64,000 nucleotides of DNA. It comes from Brachypodius melanocephalos (taxonomy: Eukaryota > Chordata > Aves > Passeriformes > Pycnonotidae). Where the stretch lies: the NCBI GenBank assembly GCA_013398615.1, contig VZSR01003807.1, positions 4,370,307-4,434,306 of the forward strand, given 5' to 3'. The notes beneath the pieces are model-generated. The model searched no databases. It was given only the letters and a program-made list of their open reading frames with translations, and had not been told where the DNA came from. Both the position numbers and the translations under genes were made by a program. This document shows positions 38,901 through 51,801 of the stretch, in pieces (the first letter of the stretch is position 1; each line of letters starts with the position of its first letter).

Positions 38901-41590
38901 CTGAATACTGAATGTTCACAGTACTTTGTTATTATTATAAACAGCAAACATTGTTTGTTTCGCACAGACTGTTACTTTGAGTGTGTGCACACAAAATTAC
39001 CTATGAATCTTCTTCTAATATTTAATTTAGGTCATTTAAATTTGTGAAAGGAAAGTGCTAAAATCCTTATAATAGTGTCAATTTATGTTCAGTTCGGCAT
39101 CCTGCTGTGATACCTCCGAAGCGCTGTCATGCTGGTGCTGCTGTACTGCCTCTGCATCACACAAAGAACCCTGGGTTTTTTTGTGAAAATTGCTAAGGGC
39201 ATATTATGGATCTTCACAGTGCTGCTGCCTTGATAATCTGGGCTTGCAGGAGCAAGAAGCCCTTGCTGTGCAAAGGCAAAATGCATTAAGAAAAGTATCT
39301 GTTGTAGCGACAATTACAAACGGGCACGGACATGGGCAGATTTCAAGTGAGATTTTGAGAAGAACATAACAAGAACAGGATCACAAAAGGTCTCCAGTAA
39401 GTAGAAGGTCATATTAGGTGGTAGAACTGGAACAAAAATTTGAAAGCCTGCTTCTAGATCATGCTTTAGATCAGGCGAAAAAGAAATAGACATACAACAT
39501 GCATGTCATAACGATAACTAGATGGCCATAAACTAGAGCTGGAAGGGAGCGCCAATTTTCTTGTGAAAACTTTTTGTCACATTTCAGAGGTTGTGTTAGA
39601 ACTTCTAAATTCACAAACCAGTACAGGATTGTTTTGGCAGAAGTAGAACTCCTTTTTTTCTGCATTTTTCCTACAGAAAGCACAGTTGACAATGAAAAAA
39701 TCTTCAGACTTGTGGAAAACAGTGGGCATGATGAGGTGTAATAGAGATGGAAAATGATCAAATAACAGTGGGGAACACAAAGTGAATTGCTATGGGGTTG
39801 ACTGGCATCTTGAACCTTGGGACTGGAAGTCCTGGAGCAGGGAGCCCTGTTCTTCCACACCCCCACAAAACAGGCAATTCTTCTGAATTCCACCTGTAAA
39901 TATCAGCCATGGAGAGTGTTTATTCTTTTGCTTTTCCCACTAGTTCATCTAAGAAATAATTCTGTGAACTTTATATTACTTCCTGTAATGATAGAAAGTA
40001 TAATGTTATTTCCATTTTTAACCATTATTTTCCATTGTTTTAACCAGTCAGTTGCTTTTAATTATTCAATGCAATTAACCATAACTGCTGATTAAAACCT
40101 CATGTCAGTTAAAATGCTGGAACTATATTTAATAAGTATTTTGCACATGTGTACCTGTAATATTTTATGTGTACTGCACATATTTGTCCTTGATGAATAA
40201 TTTAACACGAAGCTTCCATCTGTGTTAGGCCTTTATCACCCTGTTCAGAAAGTTTCTGAAAGAATCTTTACTACTTTTGAACTTTGCTTCCTAAGCAAAT
40301 TATCTAATGTGGCCAGATGTGGTGCATGTGTCTCTGTTATTGCAAGATATTTTTGCAACTAAGTGGAAAATTCCAGCAATTTAACAGAAGGTTAATAGTA
40401 TCATACATGATCCTAGCCATTTCATTAGAACAGATGCACAAGTAAAGAAGATATCAGGCAACACTCTTTGGTATCTGAACAACTGCAGCATACACTGCAG
40501 TCATATTAGACATCAACAAAGCTGTGTGTTAGAGAAATATTACTGCCCTAGCACAGAGAAGCTTCAGATGGAGTTTTTGTTTTCATAAACACCAAGGAGT
40601 CTAATTATGAACTCCAAATCTATAAAGACCAGGTATGATCAGTTCCACAGTTCTTGGAACGACTTCCATGATGTCACAATGTGCTGAAAACTGTACAAAA
40701 TGTTTCAGGCATTGATGTTATAGTGAACTATTTATAACTTTTTTCCCCTTTCCTTTCTCTATAATGTCCTTGCTTTAAATGCAGCATAAAATAAAAGCAT
40801 CTAATCTGATACTCATCTTCAAAGACTTAAGGAAAGTACCCTGCATGTTCTATGATCCAGACCTTGGAATGGGTGAACTGAAATTTACAACCATGTGAAA
40901 TACATTCACAAACAGTTGGGCTGGAACTGACTTGTGTGCTAAATAGGAGAAAGTGATAGGATAGTATGATAAAATATATTCGTTCAGTGCCTTTTCACGA
41001 AACCTGATTTTTAAAATTTATCCAAATTCAGGAATTTTCTTCATAATTGGGGTCTATTTTAACAACTATCTCCCAGTCTAAATAATATGGAGAAAAGATA
41101 CTTAAGAGGTTAGCAAAAAATACTTTCAGTCAGTAGTAAACTTGAGAGGTAAAAGTCACTTGAAGTCAGTAGTAACAGAAACCAGGAAATTATAGAGGAA
41201 ATGCTTAAGATGTCATTATTCTGGGGTTCATCTTTAGAACTTCTGTATTAAACATTTGTACATTACTTGCTCTGGAGGTCTTATGGGTCATGACTGCTCA
41301 TGCAGTTTCCAAGCTGTCAGATGGACAGGTTTTCCACTGCTGGAAGCAATGATAAAATCTCACAGTATTGCACTTTTTCATTATGTCCTTGAACAGCATA
41401 AAGTTATAGATTATGGGTATAGCTTCTCTAGAAACACTTTCCATGTATTTTGCTATGCTAGCCACACAGTCCGTTTACCAAAACATTTGGGATTTCATTA
41501 TGTTTACCAGTTTTGGCCATTCAGAAGCCTTCTGCAGTTAATACCTTCCGCACACATTTCACTCTGTCAATGACCCAGTGTCAATTTTAC
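35999..41590. other. Intergenic sequence upstream of the RYR2 CpG island
   Basis: No gene recognised. Two minus-strand open frames of 140 codons (38085-38507 and 39471-39893) have no family motifs and the composition of random AT-rich sequence. A few CpGs cluster around 39.1-39.33 kb without forming an island. Confidence 0.65.
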
Positions 41591-41879
41591 TCTTTTCTGG
41601 GATACCCTGTTGTTCTCCCCTCACGATCATTGCATTGCATTAACAGAGGCTCTCTGCCGTACGCTTGTTTCAGAGTGCTGTTGCTGTGAGGAGTCTGGTG
41701 GCTCTCTGGCTTGCCAGACTTCTTTCTGGAGGCCAAGCATCCTCCCCGATGGACACAGGTGTCCGTGTAAAGGTACGATCTGCACGAATGCTCATGAAAG
41801 ATGAGCTATTTCGTGGCAACCCTTGGCTTCACCCTGTGGAAAACGCGTGGTAGCTATCCTTCAAGGGAATGGCATTTTA

Positions 41880-43050
41880 AAGCCTTATATTCACCCCGGG
41901 TTAAGCTCACTCACACGACGGGGGAAGTACAACACCCGGTGAAGCCATGTTGCACCTTCCCGCTCTTCTCCCCGACACTACAGTCGACTGACAAAATAAC
42001 TGGCGCAGGGCCGTTTAATCCTCCCTCTCCCGAGGTCTCTCTCAATGCAGCACATGGCGCCTAACTCCTGCGGGACAGCCGTGCCCAGGCAGGCACGGTG
42101 CCGCCGGCCTTGCGGCGGAGGAGCGGGGCATCTCCCGGCTCGGGCCGTGCGAGGTGAACGCCCGGGGCCGGCGGGTGGGGCAGCGGCCCCGGGAGCACCC
42201 CCGAGCCGAGCCCCGAGGCGGGCGGCAGCGGCCTCTCCGCGGAGCTCCGGCAAGGGGCGCTGGGCGGCGCGTTTGGAGTGCGGAGGGAGCGGGCTGCGGA
42301 TCACCTGCAGCGGCGGGGGGGCCGGGAGCTCCGCCTCCCCTCCTCCCCCGGTTAATCGCATCCCCCTCCCCGCGGCAGGCACAGGCAGCCGGGCAGCGCT
42401 GTCAACCTGCTGCAGGCGCACGGGCACCCGCACCCCGCTCGCAGCCAGGGCCGGGCTGGGGCCGCCGGCTCCGCTGCCCTCGCACTTGCCCCAGCCCGGT
42501 GCGGCGCGGCCGCGAACCTCCCGCCGCCAGCCCGCGGGGAGCGACCGCCGCCGCCCGCCCGGGCACCGGGAGCAGCGCCCGGCAGGAGGACAGACAAGGG
42601 GGAGCCATGGCCGAGGGGGGCGAGGGCGAGGACGAGATCCAGTTCCTGCGAACTGTAAGCGCCGCGCTTGCCTCTCTCACCTCCGCGCTGTGGCGGGGCG
42701 CCGGGGCGGGCCGGGGCTGTGGGGGCGACGCCCGGACCGGCCGGGGTGGGAGCCGGGCGGGGGCAGCTCGGAGCGGGCTCCGGAGCCCCGTCCCTCGCCC
42801 CCGGCAGCGTGTGGCCCCGCGGCCGGGCGGGGAGATAGCCGGCCGCTGTGCCGGGAGGAGCGGGAGGGGCGGTCGGCCGCGCTCCCCCGGGCTGGGTGAG
42901 TGAGGGGCGGGCAGGCGGGCGGGGGCGAGCGGCGCCTCCCCAGCAGCACCTCTCCTCTTTCTCCTCACTGCCTCCCTGGCCGCGATGTGTGCGCCTACTG
43001 CAGATACTAACCGAGCAGCCGTCCCCAGCGCCAAAGCTGCAATCACACTC
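41880..43050 (+). promoter_or_regulatory. RYR2: CpG island promoter and 5' UTR region of RYR2
   Basis: GC content and CpG density rise sharply at about 41.88 kb, peak at 42.06-42.95 kb and fall away by about 43.05 kb, with CpG-containing shores on both sides (41.6-41.88 and 43.1-43.4 kb). The island surrounds the RYR2 start codon. Many GC-box-like GGGGCGGG and GGGCGG motifs are present and no TATA box is obvious, as is usual for a broad CpG promoter. The transcription start cannot be fixed from sequence; no ATG lies between about 42060 and the start at 42607, so the 5' UTR there is free of upstream AUGs. Confidence 0.85.
42607..42654 (+). CDS. RYR2: Ryanodine receptor 2, first coding exon (16 codons)
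   Basis: RYR2 is the homotetrameric Ca2+ release channel of the sarcoplasmic reticulum in cardiac muscle and brain, nearly 5000 residues long. Only the first exon is here: MAEGGEGEDEIQFLRT, ending at a codon boundary before donor GTAAGC at 42655. Mammalian RYR2 exon 1 likewise encodes 16 residues with the same end (EDEIQFLRT) and splices in phase 0 to a DDEVVLQC exon. The start context GAGCCATGG is a strong Kozak match. RYR3 also begins MAEGG but, as I recall, has one extra glycine. The length of 16 and the MTR neighbour favour RYR2. The exon lies inside a CpG island. Residue 3 is E rather than the mammalian D. Confidence 0.93.
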
Positions 43051-44959
43051 CGTTTGCAAAAATAGGCTTGGGGGAAAAAGAAAAAAAACCCACCTCTTTC
43101 ACCCTGTCCCCTCCCCACAGAGGTTCCCACTAACTTGCAGGCGTTCTCCTCGCTGAGCACAGACTACTACGGCTTTTTCTGGCGTGCGCATCCTTTCGTT
43201 ACTTCAGTCCAGAGCATGTTAAGGCGCTAGAGCGCTTCTTCCTTCCGTTTAATTAATACATCGGGACTGCTGCATCTAATGCTTATCTGGTTTATGTTTC
43301 TTCGAGAGATGCTTTCATTTATCTTCTCGGCCGTCTCCCAAGTGCCGTTTATATGCACATCGTAGCAAGTTTTGCAGATAGGCATCTGCATCTAGAATGG
43401 TGGTGTATAGAAACCGTGCCACAGTTTGAGGAAAAATTGCTGAGACATTTGTTAAGTAGAACTGGAATCACTGAGACTTGTAGGATGAAGCTGAACTTCT
43501 CTTTTATTTAGTACAGTCTGATTTAGAAAACGTTCACGTTCAATGGCTTGTAAGAAAATACATCTAAAGCGGGTTGGAAAGAAAGCAACATAGCGTATGT
43601 GAAACATATTCATAGGCTGTTTGCAGCATTAAGAATCCTGGATCCCAGTTGTCATCTATTTCTATCAGAAACTGCACAATAGTAGTGGTACACCTTAATA
43701 TAAATTTGTTTGTTTAAAGATTCTTAGAAAATCTGCTTTTACAGAAAATACAGCTGTTACGCAACATTGGCATGAGGATTGGCAACTTTTTTTTTCCTGT
43801 CAGCATTATGTGACTTATATTGTAGTGTTGCCTAATACTTAAAGACAAAGCAGAAAAATACTTCTGTGAAAGATAATTTGTCATCTCAATTTATGAGAGT
43901 CTTTTTGTTAGTACTTCTCACTGGTAAAGATTTTTGGAAGACTTGTAGCAGCCTTACTGCAGGCTCGAGTGTTAAGCTTAGTTCATGTTGTCTGAATGCT
44001 TAATAGGGCAGGAGAAGCATTGAGCATGCTAATACATCTCAGCACATCTACAGTAATGTTAAATTCCAGCACCTGACAGCAGCAGCATGTTATGTAAAAC
44101 AGCACTCCTGATAATGTGTGTCAGCCTTAATACAGATTTGGCAAACCCAGTCTTAGATAATACTTAAAAATGTTTAGAATGTTGCACCAGTGGTAGAATG
44201 ACCTTGAATATGGTAAACTTAGGCTTTGGGGAGGCTTGTCGTGTAGTTTAATCTAAAAGGCCTGAGAAACCCATTTCATGTGGAGTTTTGAGTCTATGAT
44301 CTGTAGTGGTGCGTAAGCAGTGATTTTAACTCTTCTCTTCCTTCCACTTTGTCCAAGTTATGAGCATTATTTGGAAAAGTCAGTGTTTTCAGACATACTT
44401 TGTGATGTAGTCTTCCACCTCTCTGTTGTTAGAAAGCTTGGATTAATGGTCTCTGAAGCTGTTTAGGTGTGTGTAACTTTCTGAATGTCATGGGTAGAAA
44501 CCACTGGAAATTTGATATTACCCTGGTAATTACTGCAGTTTTCCTTTTTAGTTATTTATTTTTAATATACTCATTAGAGACAGATGTCTTCATAAACGTT
44601 TTGCAGATAAATCAGAGCTTTTCAAAGAACACTGTATGCAAGCAAAAAGCATTCTATGCTTTGAATACTTTCAGGATGACATCTGTAGGCCTACTACATG
44701 TAAACAGTGCTCTTCATACTTCTTCGGTAGGACATCGCAAACTTCCTAAAAATCTTTAGAGTTTACCCTGGAATGTAAACACTACATTTTTTAATGCTTA
44801 AAATTGCAAATGAGATTTTACTTAATTAAAAATGCCCTTTATTTGTATTAAGCTACTAAACTAAATTTGTATTTTTGCCGCGTGTTGATGGGAAATTGCA
44901 TTTTTTCTCTCCTCTTCACACATTACTATACATCTAATGATTCCTCTTCTTTATTTGCT

Positions 44960-45009
44960 GCCTTTTTTTTTTTTCTTTTTTTTTTTCCCCTCTGATTTGT
45001 TTTTTTTTG
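44960..45009. repeat. Poly-T simple repeat
   Basis: Two long T runs separated by single C residues, then CCCCTCTG and another T8 run. Low-complexity sequence in RYR2 intron 1. Confidence 0.9.
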
Positions 45010-46179
45010 GTAAAGTGACGTTAAGCATTCCCTCCTGCAGGTTCTGCTGCTAGGACAGATTTCTATTTCTTTTGGGAAAAATTTGAGTTAGATACATCAC
45101 TTCTGGGATGTGAACACAACCTATTAATGCCATGTGTTTCTGGAAGCATCAAAGTTTGCTTTGTTTGGGACTCATTTGGACAGACTGGAGCTCAGCTCTG
45201 TGCTGTTCAGCTCTCCTCAAGCAACTCTTCTCTTACAGTCCTGTGAATTACCTGCTTCTCTGGAGACTGGGATCTCCCTCATTAGTTTGCCAAGTGCTCC
45301 ACGTGGAGATGACCTTGTATTATGAGTAGCCTGTTTTAGGCTTGGACATACATTCTCCTGACTTCTCCCATGGAATAAACATGTTCTCTGCAGAAGAAGT
45401 GAAGGAGAACAAGTGTCCTGCAGTGTGTTTATTAGTTGTGTCCCCAGGAAGGATGTCTTCCTTGTAGAGAAGCTTGGGGCTTTTTTAATACTAGAAAGAT
45501 CAATGGTATGTGCAAAATAGACTTAAATGTTTAGTCTTTACAGTCAAGAATCTAAAACATTCATAGCTGATATGGAAATTACCTGGGTTTTATTTGTTTG
45601 TTTTTATTTTTATTAGGATGTGTAGTTTGACGAGAGTGAAAATAATTCCAAGTTCCAGGAGAAAACAGAAAATATTTTCCCCTAAATGCATAGGCTCCTT
45701 CTCTAATATGCATGTGCAAAGACTCTTCTTTGTGACACAGAACCACAGTAAGGGAAGGCCTTTGCAAGAAGTGGGATGGCAAGCTGGCAACAGGATTAAA
45801 ACCAATTGAAAGGTTTAAAAAATATTGTTTATATTTGTCCCTTGTATTTTTAAAGGTGTCCTGATTTTCAGAAGCAATATGTACCTAAAAGTGATGAGAA
45901 ATGTGTAATTTAGCATTTGATCTTGTGATGTTTCTGATGCCAGTGTGTATGGTTTTCTGGAGTTGTGGAGTTTCTTAAATTAGAGGCAGGTCTGCTTTTA
46001 GCTGTTTATGGTAGGAGACACCAACAGGACACACTGAAGTAGGGCTGTCAGGGTTATGTTTTTTTTCACTGTCTTCTGAGACAGTGATGACTACCATGCC
46101 TGTCAGGAATCAGAGGCATAATCAGCATGAGCAGCACATGTTTCCCAGGACTGATGGAGTCATCATCTCTCTTTATTTA

Positions 46180-46186
46180 TCTCTCT

Positions 46187-46229
<43 letters not shown>
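46180..46229. repeat. (CT)n followed by T40 homopolymer
   Basis: CTCTCTCTCT leads into an unbroken run of 40 T at 46190-46229 in RYR2 intron 1. Such length is unstable in vivo and hard to sequence, so the exact count is uncertain. Confidence 0.95.
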
Positions 46230-46233
<4 letters not shown>

Positions 46234-46354
46234 GTTTGAATGCTAATGTTCCATGTGCATTCTCTTCTAATGCCTTTAAAAAAATTTTAATTAGCCTGCA
46301 GTAAATCAGAACCGCTTGCTTTTGTGAACATATTCTGTGCTCCTTATTTTCTAC

Positions 46355-46412
46355 ATGGATTTAATAGTTCTGAGGATTCAATAGCTCTATATGGATTTAA
46401 TAGTTCTGAGTG
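46355..46412. repeat. Imperfect tandem duplication, 36-bp unit
   Basis: ATGGATTTAATAGTTCTGAG occurs at 46355 and again at 46391, exactly 36 bp apart; the second copy is partial (22 bp). Local duplication in RYR2 intron 1. Confidence 0.9.
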
Positions 46413-49400
46413 TGACTGCCTGTGTAAAGTGTAAGTGTCCTTTGCAACACTGGAAGAGCAGTTTGAAACAAATTTAAACATTACTTAGGATTTATGTTTG
46501 ACATGCAAAAGTCTTTATTCACTCAGTGCTGGGGTTTTTTACTTGAGTAATAAAAGAATGAAGTTTATGGCAGAGAAGTTTGAAATGAAGAATGTTGTGA
46601 ATTCACATTTCTAGGATAGCAATTCTGTGATTTCAGTCTCTTCTATTCCAGATATTCCTCATTATGGCAGCATTTAGCCAATGAGTGCCACTTTAAATCT
46701 GACTAAAAGTCATATGCTTACACGCCATCCTACATGAAGATTCTGTGGAATCAGAGGACACAAAAGGAACCAGGAGAAGCAAGATCTGAAGATTATTGTG
46801 AGATAAGTAACTAAACAGTAGAAGAATTATGCAAATCTCTCAGTGAAACAGAAAAGAAGAAAAATGTTGGGGTTTTTTTTAATTTTTTTTTTTAAATCCC
46901 TCAATGCTTTTCATCTGCTCCTTATCTTTTAAAGGGATTTATCAGAATATGTGTGATTCTGGTAACTGCAGTCATCAGACATAGAATTGCCAGAATGCTC
47001 TGAAGAAAATGCTCAAAAGCAATCTTGGCTATTAGAAGGAATTGTAGAATGAAAGAATGCTGAAACCCACTTTGGATATCCTTTGTTTATTTTAAAACGT
47101 GTTCCTTGTACTTGTCAGTATGTGACTTTTGAAGATACACCAGGGACTGGCACAAGAGATCACTGTTGAACAGCTCATGTGAGGAATGGCGTGGCTGAGA
47201 TTGCAGCATTTGTACCTTCCTCTCTAAGGCACTGCACTGCAGTACAGATACTGGATATGATCTCAAATTCTATTTTGGAATTGAGCTGGATGGCTTGTTT
47301 GTAGTGAAAGGGTTTTAGCAAGGACATGCAGTCCATTTCTTTTTCGGGGATTACATGGGAACCTTTTATGTATAATTTTTTTTTGATTCCAAAATTGGTT
47401 GCCAAACATTTTTTTGCCACATTTAAGATTATCTTACTGGATGAAATGACTTTTCTAGTGCGTGTGCTGTCTTGTTCCATATTCTGCATCTGGAAGTTGT
47501 CTGTATTTGATGTATGAGAAGGCAGATGGGGAAACTGTGTAGCTAATAGTTGGTCCACCAGGGAAGTTTCTTGATAGCCCTGTGAGTTGGCTGACTGATA
47601 TTCTGAGAGACAGAGCTGCGTTTCCTGTCAGAGTCTGAAGATGTTTTGATGCATCCTGCTTTTTGGAATCATGAAGACCTGAGGAAAATCCATTGTAGGA
47701 ACTTAAAATGTGGACAGACTGTAAAGAGAAAATACCACTTTATTTCTGATCCAAGATTGAGAATGGGCTTGAGAACTATATCTGACTTGAATTTCTCTAT
47801 TTACATGCTGTATTATTACAGGCATATTTCAAAGGTGGTTTTTCGTCTTACATGGCTGTGTGGAAAGTGCACAGGATGATTCTGATTCAAGAAAATAAAC
47901 CAGTCTTTTTTTAGCAGGGATATGGATTTGTTGAAATATTTCTCTGAATCAAGGTAAAAGACTGGAAACTGTGTGGAGAAATACTGACAGTGGACTGACC
48001 CCAGGAAGTCTGTGAATTAAACTGAAAAGACAAATATTTTTGTTCTTTTTCCTCTGATTTTTTTGATTCATGTTGAAAATCTTTGTTAGTTGTGGTTTTG
48101 TTTTCTGAATTACACCTAGGCTTTTGTTTAAATTTCCTGATCTGACTGAAAGGAAGCTTTGTCTGGATGACAGAAGGAAAGTGAAGAAGTGTATATATTC
48201 CTATACTTCCTAATAAAATGTTAGTGACATAAATTTGTTTTGTTTGGTAAAAATACATAAATAACCTTTAAGCTGTAAAATGACCACATTTTACCAGGGT
48301 GACTGAATGAATTTTAACTTCTTACTGTGTTTGTTTGACACAGTTATACTCTGGAATTTTTCCCTGCAGCAAAGTAAGGGTAGCCTGGCATCATTTTCTG
48401 TCTCCAATCTGTATTCTGCTAAAGACCTCTAGTGTGTTTTACAGGTATATGGCACTTACGCCTTATATGGATGTTATCTGTACCACTCTGGGAATGGAAG
48501 GCCTTTGAGTCTGCCTGATGCATCTCAGTAACTGAGAGAAGGCATAAAGAACTACTTTTGATAACTGTTTAAGCCTTTTTATAGGCAACCACAGCAATAT
48601 GGAACTTACAGCAGTATGCTGTGACCATCAGAAGCACAGCTGTGGTATTTCTTTGTTCTCCTTGTAAGAAATAGGGCAGCTTAAGGGCACTGCCTGCACC
48701 ATCATGAGAGGTCACCCCAGTTTCCTAACAAGGACTAGCAGGAGCTCCCATGTGTTTTTACTGCAGTGTAATTTTATACTGTAGTTCCTTGTTATTAAGT
48801 GTTATAAGTGTTATCTAGTTATGTATTCAGTTATTAAAGAACTTTTTCTTTTTTTAAAAATTTTTTAAATGCAATGACCATAGTGCAACTTGTGAGGTGA
48901 AGGGTTTAAAAGTCTTCAAATGTATTGCTGCTCCTCGAGCCCATTGATGTTACTCAGCTGCTATAGGTTGGAACAAATGTTTTTGAGGCATGTGATTTAG
49001 TAGAAGCTTTTCTTAGCTCCTCAGAATCGCCTAATAAAAACAAACTGGTATCCAGATGCCTTCTGTTAGGAAAGGGAAAGATGTGATAGGTAAGGTGTCA
49101 TAACACGAGCTATGTTAACTTACATGACAGCTGCAATTTCTATATAAATGTAATGCTATAGTAGATTCAGAGTAATATTAATATGCTCATAAGAGCATTC
49201 ACACTAAAACTAGATAAAGTTTTAAATAAAAAGGTGATGTCAGTCCTTCAGTGTTGTGGTATACTTGAAGGTTTATCACAGTCATGAGCAACTTCCTTGT
49301 AATTGTCATGTGCCTGAAGAAAAGTGAAGTATATTAGGTTTTCTAATTCAGTAGACTTTCTAGAGGGCCTTTGGCAAAAATCTACAATATATCATTCCAT

Positions 49401-51801
49401 ACCATGTGTGGATCAGTTAATTTTTAACGTGGATGACATTTCAGTGCAGGACATTTTAGTTTTTGTCACTGAGATGGAGTGACATGATCATTGTGTTTTG
49501 TGAGACAGCGTCCCAGAAGATTTGAGTAATAATGCTGCATGACAACAGACCTATATTACCTGGTTGTCTTTTGCTTGACTGTGGGAAATAATACCTGAAG
49601 GATATTAGTTGGCAGAACCAAGTGCCAAACACTGGCATGTCCTATCTCGCCGCCTCTCTAAAAACCTCTCTGGAATTCTACTGTGGAAACAGTGAGTGCA
49701 CTGAATTTGAAGTATATCTCTGCTTAAATCCTTCTTTCAAAAGAATGATGAAAGGAAACAACACAAAATTTGCATTGGCTGTCTGTGAGTTTTCCTGGGG
49801 ATTGCCAGAATGTGGAGTTGTATTAATGGAATCAAGCCAGAAATGGCTGTCTCTTTACAGCTATATTTCTGCCTTTTAAACCAGGCAAAGCTGGAAAAAA
49901 CGAGTACCTGGGATTTGTGTGGAATGCCTTCTTTGGCTTCAGAAAAAGGAAAATGAGAAAGAGGAGTGTATCTTCCTTTGCTGAATATGCCAGATGATTT
50001 CCCGTGGTGCAGGAACATCTTCATTCCTGTGATGGGCAAGCAGAACTCTTTGTATATAAATTTAAGTGGAGGAATGGAGGGAATTTGAAGAGTTTTCAGA
50101 GTAAGCCTAGGCAATTGGATAGATCTGCAGTAAGACTCTATAAACTTCTGGATTGTAGGATCCATTCACTGATCCTCATTGTACATCAGGAATGTAGCCA
50201 TGCTGATAAACATTTGAACATCACCTACTGTGTTTATTTCCTAGTTTTAAAATGGAATAATTTAGTTATAACTAACATGCTAAGCACAAGCCAGATCGTT
50301 AAATCTCTCTCTGCAGACACATGGTCTTCATCCTTAAGCTATCTTTGTAAAAGAATTTGGTTCCAATGGTGACAGAAGCAACCTAAATACCTGTCCAGAT
50401 AGATAAGAATCCCTAGACCTGCAACAGTCACAGGAATTGTGTGTGCTCCTAACACTGGGGATTTGCCAAAAAATAAGTGTCAATCATGTGACTTCATATT
50501 TTTGTCCATTTTCTCCCCATTTATGAAGTGGATTTTGCCATACTAATGCATAGATATGAGTGTTTGCAGTCTTTATGGCAAGTACCAGGGAAATGGAATG
50601 CATATTCCCTTTTCCATGCAAGAGGAACGTCAAAATCTTAACAATTTCTGATGCAGGGAAATACTCAGTAGGGTTCTCTCCATCCCCATTTCTGTCTTTC
50701 TCGTGGTGTTACAGGAAATTTAATAGCTCTTCATTGCTTAAGAGTTGGATTTATCTTCTTTTAAAAGTTTGCATTAAATACATGTGGTTTTTGGTTTTTT
50801 TATTCTGCCTCAGCTACCACAGAAAGCAAAGGTTTATCCCATGCCATGCTGAGTGTGCTGAGGTTTGATTTCGAGGGACGCCAGCTCCACCCGGCTCTGC
50901 TGGGATCAGCTGCCTCCATCAGCAGTGTGCCTAGTTTATTGTAGTCTTGGAATTATGTAGTAGGTCCCTCAGAAGAGCTTGTGGGCAAAAGAAAAACCAC
51001 TTGTCTAGTATTTAGTAATTGCAGGAGGGTGATAGCTGCACAGGTAAATCCAGAAAACTCAAATGCCATCATTGTTGACTGAATTTCAGTAGGATGAGCT
51101 TGTGAATTAATGATTCATACCCCGAGTTGTTTTTCAGTAGGTCTTTACATGATGGTCTGACTGTCTGATCAGATATGCCAGCCTTAATATTTAGTCTTTA
51201 ATAACTTCTAATGTGTCTCATGTAATGAATTATGCATTTAAAGACTTACTGTTTCTGCTTGTGGTACGTCAATGAAAGAATCGATGGAGGCCTGTTCTTT
51301 GTTTTGATTTGACCAGGGTTCTTGTAGAAATATCCTGTAAATTTTCTTTGATGTGGGAAGGTTCCTGAAATTTTGTAGAAGATATGTTGCATTTTTGGTA
51401 GTTTCAGAATATTTCAATGTTATGCCTCCAAGTCCATTTCTGGAATTTATTAGCAGTATCTTTTACAAGAAGAGTACTGTGTTTGTTCTGTACCCTGTCT
51501 TCTGGTTCGTTTTAACTTGCTTTTCTTTGGAGTTTCAAGATCCAAGTTTGAGTCCAAAACTTTGCTTAATCCCTGTCACTTTTCTTTGGTCTTGTCAGAG
51601 CCGTTGAGATCCTTCTCTTCCAGTGCTGGGTTTGATGCCTCTTCCTGATTTTAGGTGTGGCACAGCTTCAGCCTAAGCTTGTGGTAGGACTTGCTGTTGT
51701 CTGTAGTAATGAATGCAAAAAATTCATTCAATTTGATAGAAGCTTGTTTTTTTGGTTTTTTTTTAAGGGGTCTCTTAAATTTGGAATTTCTTTCTGTCTT
51801 A

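Noticed and set aside
39471..39893. 140-codon minus-strand open frame
   Set aside because: Same reasons; the carboxy end is a low-complexity aromatic stretch and no family is recognised.
41665..41853. Small open frames just upstream of the RYR2 CpG island
   Set aside because: They looked briefly like a possible upstream exon (ending FRGNPWLHPVENAW), but there is no matching protein that I know and no convincing splice sites. They are left as part of the CpG shore.
42045..43160. Long open frames on both strands across the CpG island (up to 284 codons)
   Set aside because: Very GC-rich DNA lacks stop codons by chance. The frames overlap each other on both strands, encode Gly/Ala/Arg/Pro-rich low-complexity sequence, and only the 16 codons at 42607-42654 match a known protein.
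49737..50372. Overlapping open frames of 142 codons (minus) and 122 codons (plus) in RYR2 intron 1
   Set aside because: They overlap on opposite strands, show no known domain, and lie in ordinary intron sequence.
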